Part shown: positions 44,713 to 48,211 of the stretch, in pieces
Layout: each line of letters starts with the position of its first letter
How positions within the stretch are numbered: the first letter of the stretch is position 1
Assembly: GCA_028277795.1 (NCBI GenBank)
Contig: JANQFP010000042.1
Span: 1-48,211 of the forward strand
Source: Rhodospirillales bacterium
Lineage (GTDB): Bacteria > Pseudomonadota > Alphaproteobacteria > Rhodospirillales > JANQFP01
Length of the DNA: 48,211 nucleotides
Direction: 5' to 3'
Made by a program: the position numbers and the translations under genes
The notes under the pieces: generated by a model
Seen by the model: the letters and a program-made list of their open reading frames with translations, nothing else
The model's database searches: none
Told to the model about the DNA's origin: nothing

Positions 44713-45261
44713 ATGGCCGACGACGAACTGGACGAACTGGAAGAAGGCGCCGAGGAGGATTACGACGAGGACGAGGAGGAAGAGGGTGCACCGAAACGGG
44801 GTGGTAAGCGCAAGCTCATCATCATCATCGGCCTGGTTCTCCTCCTGGTGGTCGGCGGCCTCGCCGCCGCCTACTTCACCGGACTACTCGATCCGGTCAT
44901 CGCCCTCCTCACCGGCGAAAGCTCCAGGACGGAGGAGAGCGATGTCGTTGCGGGACAGGCCGTATTCCTCGATCTGCCGGAACTCCTGGTCAACCTCAAC
45001 ACGGGGGGCCGCAAGTCCAGTTACCTCAAGATCCGCGTCGCCCTGGAGCTGGAGAGCGAAACGGACATCCCGCGGATCGAGAGACTGATGCCCCGGATCA
45101 TGGACAACTTCCAGGTCTACCTGCGCGAGCTCAGGGTCGACGACCTCAAGGGGTCGGCGGGCATGTATCGGCTGCGCGAGGAGCTGCTGGCGCGGGTGAG
45201 CGCCGCGGCGGCGCCGGCCCAGGTCAACGACGTGCTGTTCAAGGAGATGCTGGTCCAGTAG
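44713..45261 (+). CDS. fliL: FliL, flagellar stator-associated protein
   Basis: Single-pass inner-membrane protein (182 aa) that surrounds and supports the flagellar stator. An unusually acidic cytoplasmic N-terminus (about residues 1-26, almost all Asp/Glu) is followed by a basic patch, a membrane helix (about 34-56, KLIIIIGLVLLLVVGGLAAA) and a periplasmic SPFH-like domain (FLDLPELLVNLNTGGRKSSY, LKIRVALELESE, MDNFQVYLRELRVDDLKGSA). It heads fliL-fliM-DUF6468-motE, divergent from flgF. Confidence 0.94.
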   Translation: MADDELDELEEGAEEDYDEDEEEEGAPKRGGKRKLIIIIGLVLLLVVGGLAAAYFTGLLDPVIALLTGESSRTEESDVVAGQAVFLDLPELLVNLNTGGRKSSYLKIRVALELESETDIPRIERLMPRIMDNFQVYLRELRVDDLKGSAGMYRLREELLARVSAAAAPAQVNDVLFKEMLVQ

Positions 45262-45301
45262 GCGGCGGGCGCGTCCCGCCCCGTTGGACGGATGGTCGAA
45301 C

Positions 45302-46468
45302 ATGACGAGCCCCGCCGACGAACCGGTCGATCCCGACGCCGCGGCCGCCGAACTGGAGGCCGACGCCGGCGATGCCACCGCTGCCGAGGGCGGCGGGGGC
45401 GGCGGCGACGACCAGGACGATCTGGCCGCCGAATGGGAAGCCATGATGGGCAGCGAGGAGGGCGGCGGCGACGCCGAGGCCGCCAGTTCGGTCCCCGTCC
45501 GGGAATCCACCCGGGTCCTCAATCAGGACGAGATCGACAGCCTGCTGGGCTTCGACGAGGACCACGACGAGGGCGCCGACAAGTCGGGCATCCAGGCCAT
45601 CCTCAATAGCGCCCTGGTATCCTACGAACGGCTGCCCATGCTGGAGGTGGTGTTCGACCGCCTGGTGCGGCTGATGTCCACGTCCTTGCGCAACTTCACC
45701 TCCGACAACGTGGAGGTGTCGCTGGACAACATCTCGTCGGTGCGCTTCGGCGACTACCTGAACTCCATCCCGCTGCCCGCCATGCTGAGCGTCGTCAAGG
45801 CCGAGGAATGGGACAACTTCGGCCTCATCACCGTGGACTCGTCGCTCATCTACTCCATCGTCGACGTGCTGCTGGGCGGCCGTCGCGGCACCGCGGCCAT
45901 GCGCATCGAGGGGCGCCCCTACACCACCATCGAGCGCAGCCTGGTGGAGCGCATGGTGCAGGTGATGCTGACCGACCTGTCGGCCGCCTTCGAGCCCCTG
46001 AGCCCGGTCACCTTCCGCTTCGACCGCCTGGAGACCAACCCCCGGTTCGCCACCATCTCGCGGCCGTCCAACGCGGCCATCGTGGCGCGCCTGAGGATCG
46101 ACATGGAGGACCGGGGCGGCCGCCTCGAGCTGCTGCTGCCCTACGCCACCCTGGAGCCGGTGCGCGAGCTGCTTTTGCAGATGTTCATGGGCGAGAAGTT
46201 CGGCCGCGATTCCATCTGGGAGACCCACCTGGCCGAGGAGCTGTGGCTGACCGACGTGGAGCTGGAGGCGGTGCTCGACGAGCAGACCATGCGGCTCAAG
46301 GACATCTTCGACTTGGAGGTGGGCAGCCGCATCATGTTCGGCGCCACGCCCAATTCGGCGGTGGAGATGCGGTGCGGCGACATCCCCATGTACACCGGGC
46401 GCATGGGCCGCCGCGGCGACCACATCGCCATCCGCATCGAGGACCGCTTCGAGAAGAAGAAAGGATAG
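45302..46468 (+). CDS. fliM: FliM, flagellar switch protein
   Basis: C-ring switch protein (388 aa) that binds phosphorylated CheY and changes rotation. The CheY-binding/anchor motif is VLNQDEIDSLLGFDE; the middle domain has LPMLEVVFDRLVRLMSTSLR and GLITVDSSLIYSIVDVLLGG, and the C-terminal SpoA-type domain has LKDIFDLEVGSRIMFG. Unlike most FliM, about 73 residues of Ala/Asp/Glu/Gly-rich sequence precede the CheY-binding motif. The ATG at 45302 is used; a TTG 18 bases earlier is the only upstream alternative. It lies 40 bases after fliL. Confidence 0.95.
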   Translation: MTSPADEPVDPDAAAAELEADAGDATAAEGGGGGGDDQDDLAAEWEAMMGSEEGGGDAEAASSVPVRESTRVLNQDEIDSLLGFDEDHDEGADKSGIQAILNSALVSYERLPMLEVVFDRLVRLMSTSLRNFTSDNVEVSLDNISSVRFGDYLNSIPLPAMLSVVKAEEWDNFGLITVDSSLIYSIVDVLLGGRRGTAAMRIEGRPYTTIERSLVERMVQVMLTDLSAAFEPLSPVTFRFDRLETNPRFATISRPSNAAIVARLRIDMEDRGGRLELLLPYATLEPVRELLLQMFMGEKFGRDSIWETHLAEELWLTDVELEAVLDEQTMRLKDIFDLEVGSRIMFGATPNSAVEMRCGDIPMYTGRMGRRGDHIAIRIEDRFEKKKG

Positions 46469-46474
46469 CCGTCC

Positions 46475-46939
46475 GTGCCGTGGTCCATCGCCCTCGACCT
46501 GGTGGTCGCCGTCCTGCTGATCGTCACCATTGCCTACGCCATGGTGCTCAACCGCCGCATCGGCAGCCTGCGCAAGGACAAGAAGGAGCTGGAGACTCTG
46601 GCCGCCAGCTTCCACCAGGCCACCGTCCGCGCCGAGGACAGCATCGGCCGGCTGCGCAACACCGCCGACGCCCTGCAGCAGCGCATCGACAAGGCCCAGT
46701 CCTTGAGCGACGACCTGAGCTTCCTCATCGACCGCGGCGGCCTCGCCGCCGACCGCCTGGAGGAGCTGGTGCGCGCCGCCCGCAAGGAGGGCGAGGGCGA
46801 GGTCCGGCGGCCGGTCGCCCCGGCTGCCACCGATGCCGGAGCCCCGGCGACGGCGGGTGATGAACCCGAAGCGGCGGCCGACGAGGCCAAGTCCGAGGCC
46901 GAGCGGGAGCTGCTCAAGGCCCTGCAGGCGGCCCGCTAG
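46475..46939 (+). CDS. DUF6468 flagellar-cluster protein
   Basis: A 154-residue membrane protein of the DUF6468 type, which occurs between fliM and the motE-like gene in Rhodospirillales and relatives. One N-terminal helix (about residues 5-24, IALDLVVAVLLIVTIAYAMV) is followed by a coiled coil (LNRRIGSLRKDKKELETLAA to about residue 95) and an acidic, Ala-rich tail. The start is GTG at 46475, six bases after the fliM stop. A role in motor assembly is inferred from position only. Confidence 0.82.
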   Translation: MPWSIALDLVVAVLLIVTIAYAMVLNRRIGSLRKDKKELETLAASFHQATVRAEDSIGRLRNTADALQQRIDKAQSLSDDLSFLIDRGGLAADRLEELVRAARKEGEGEVRRPVAPAATDAGAPATAGDEPEAAADEAKSEAERELLKALQAAR

Positions 46940-46953
46940 GAGAGGTCGAGGAC

Positions 46954-47625
46954 ATGCTCAACAGCCTTGCCAAGATCCGCTTCCTGCCCATCACCATCTT
47001 CGCCGCGGCGCTGATGCTGACGGTCAAGATCGGTGCCATCTGGGACGGCGTCGACGGCCTGTTCGCCGGGGCCGTCACGGTGGCCGGGGCACGGGCCCAG
47101 CAGACCGGCGGTGCCACCCCGGCGGCGCCTCCCCCGGCGCCGGTGGACGAGGAGGAGGAACGGCCGCTGGCCGCCCGCATGGCGACGGCGGACCCGACCC
47201 TGCTCACCCAGTCCGAGATCGAGCTGCTCCAGCAACTGGCGGTGCGGCGCGAGGAGCTGGAGCGGCGCGAGCAGGAGATGGACCTGCGGACCGGCATGCT
47301 GAAGGCGGCCGAGGATCGCATCGACCGCAAGATCGCCGAGCTGAAGGCCCTTCAGGTGACCATCGAGGGCCTCATCAGCACCTATGAGGACCAGCAGAAC
47401 GCCAAGATGCAGAGCCTGGTCAAGATCTACGAGAACATGAAGCCCAAGGACGCGGCCCGCATCTTCGAGGAGCTGGACCTGGATACCCTGCTGCTGGTGG
47501 CCGAGCGCATGAAGGAGCGCAAGCTGGCGCCGATCATGGCCACCATGAACCCGGAGAAGGCCAAGGAGATGACGGTCGAGCTGAGCCGGCTGCGCCAGCT
47601 CCCCACGGCGGGCGGCGGCGGTTGA
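46954..47625 (+). CDS. motE: MotE-like periplasmic flagellar chaperone
   Basis: A 223-residue exported protein with an MgtE-N-like C-terminal domain, as in rhizobial MotE, the chaperone of the periplasmic motor protein MotC. A hydrophobic N-terminal segment (about 10-27) is followed by a Pro/Ala linker, a long coiled coil (TQSEIELLQQLAVRREELER through about residue 150) and the domain YENMKPKDAARIFEELDLDT, LAPIMATMNPEKAKEM. It lies 14 bases after the DUF6468 gene, so the four genes form one operon. Confidence 0.85.
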   Translation: MLNSLAKIRFLPITIFAAALMLTVKIGAIWDGVDGLFAGAVTVAGARAQQTGGATPAAPPPAPVDEEEERPLAARMATADPTLLTQSEIELLQQLAVRREELERREQEMDLRTGMLKAAEDRIDRKIAELKALQVTIEGLISTYEDQQNAKMQSLVKIYENMKPKDAARIFEELDLDTLLLVAERMKERKLAPIMATMNPEKAKEMTVELSRLRQLPTAGGGG

Positions 47626-47729
47626 CCGCGGCCGCGGGCAGGGGGCGGGCCCTCGAGCGACCCACCGTCGGCACGGTCCGGCGGGGCTGATCGTTCCGGC
47701 CGGCGGGGATCGACGCGAGAGGGAGCGCC

Positions 47730-48116
47730 ATGGCGGTCGACCTGAACATGAACGTCCTGATCGTCGATGACTACCGGACCATGCTCCGCATCATCCGCAC
47801 CCTCCTGCGGCAGCTCAACTTCACCAACATCGAGGAGGCGTCCGACGGCGCCGAAGCCCTGCAGAAGCTGCGTCGGAACGACTTCGGGCTGGTCATCTCG
47901 GACTGGAACATGGAGCCCATGAACGGCATTCAGCTTCTCCGCGAGGTGCGGGCCGACCCCAGGCTTCAGCACATCCCGTTCATCATGGTCACCGCCGAAA
48001 GCAAGTCGGAGAACATGATCACCGCCCGCGAGGCCGGGGTCTCCAGCTACCTCGTCAAGCCGTTCAACGCGGAAACCCTGAAGGCGAAGATCGCCGGCGT
48101 GCTCGGCGATTTCTAG
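47730..48116 (+). CDS. cheY: CheY-type chemotaxis response regulator
   Basis: Single-domain receiver (128 aa). The acidic pair is Asp13-Asp14, the phosphorylation site Asp58 in LVISDWNMEPMNG, with the conserved Thr in MVTAES and Lys in YLVKPFN. WNMEPMNG is characteristic of CheY rather than other receivers. Phospho-CheY binds FliM, whose gene is 1.3 kb upstream. A 104-base gap separates it from motE, and AGAGGGAG precedes the ATG, so it may have its own promoter. Confidence 0.94.
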   Translation: MAVDLNMNVLIVDDYRTMLRIIRTLLRQLNFTNIEEASDGAEALQKLRRNDFGLVISDWNMEPMNGIQLLREVRADPRLQHIPFIMVTAESKSENMITAREAGVSSYLVKPFNAETLKAKIAGVLGDF

Positions 48117-48189
48117 TGGTCTGGATGAGACATATGGTGCCCATACGATCGCCTGTCCCGCGTCCTCGGCAGGAGGGGGCGCGCAGGCG

Positions 48190-48211
48190 ATGGCTGACCA
48201 TCGTCCAGCGT
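48190..48211 (+). CDS. possible start of next gene (partial)
   Basis: An ATG at 48190 opens Met-Ala-Asp-His-Arg-Pro-Ala and runs off the window. GGAGGGGG lies about 11 bases upstream. The fragment is too short to identify. Confidence 0.3.

Overview
This window is high-GC, densely packed DNA from an alphaproteobacterium, most likely a member of the Rhodospirillales. The evidence is the ChvG/ChvI two-component pair, the flgFGAH / fliLM / DUF6468 / motE / cheY flagellar layout, a napFDAGHB periplasmic nitrate reductase operon, an alphaproteobacterial TTGAC-N4-GTCAA FNR-type box, and protein sequences of alphaproteobacterial type. No rRNA, tRNA or CRISPR array was seen.

Layout. 1-2.4 kb: chvG-chvI (minus). 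2.4-9.3 kb: a cobalt/nickel and vitamin B12 region. It holds a cobalamin riboswitch before a porin gene, a broken half-copy of that riboswitch after it, and a second complete riboswitch before a 45-residue membrane peptide and a three-gene metal ABC importer. Then come a transposase remnant, palindromic repeats, and divergent nikR and hupE. 9.3-13.5 kb: a CheR-type methyltransferase and the methanethiol oxidase operon (mtoX, SCO-like copper protein, MauG-like dihaem protein). 13.5-20.7 kb: the nap operon from an FNR-type promoter, with a SUMF1-domain protein gene at its end. 20.7-22.35 kb: hairpins, two small genes and an inverted pair of palindromic elements. 22.35-29.5 kb: a translation operon, thrS-infC-rpmI-rplT-pheS-pheT (minus), preceded by a threonine-rich leader peptide and an intrinsic terminator that look like a complete attenuator. 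infC appears to start at ATA. 29.7-31.6 kb: a lower-GC two-gene ATPase + HNH nuclease cassette resembling Septu PtuAB anti-phage defence. 31.6-34.6 kb: two glycosyltransferases and an alpha/beta hydrolase. 34.6-36.8 kb: a slipin/NfeD pair. 37.0-37.1 kb: a probable small RNA with C-rich loops. 37.4-40.8 kb: a GH57 glycosidase, a VOC protein and a zinc-ribbon membrane protein. 41-48.1 kb: two divergent flagellar operons with a sigma-54 promoter before flgF, ending in cheY.

How the genes work together. In the metal region, B12 riboswitches, a metal ABC importer, NikR and HupE suggest that cobalt (for B12) and nickel uptake are controlled together. In the sulfur region, MtoX is exported with a copper chaperone-like partner and a dihaem peroxidase. 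The nap operon supplies periplasmic nitrate reduction under oxygen-responsive control. The most interesting unlisted signals are the Thr attenuator on thrS, the riboswitch-controlled metal importer with its tiny membrane protein, and the C-rich-loop small RNA. All calls rest on reading the sequence; no database search was run.
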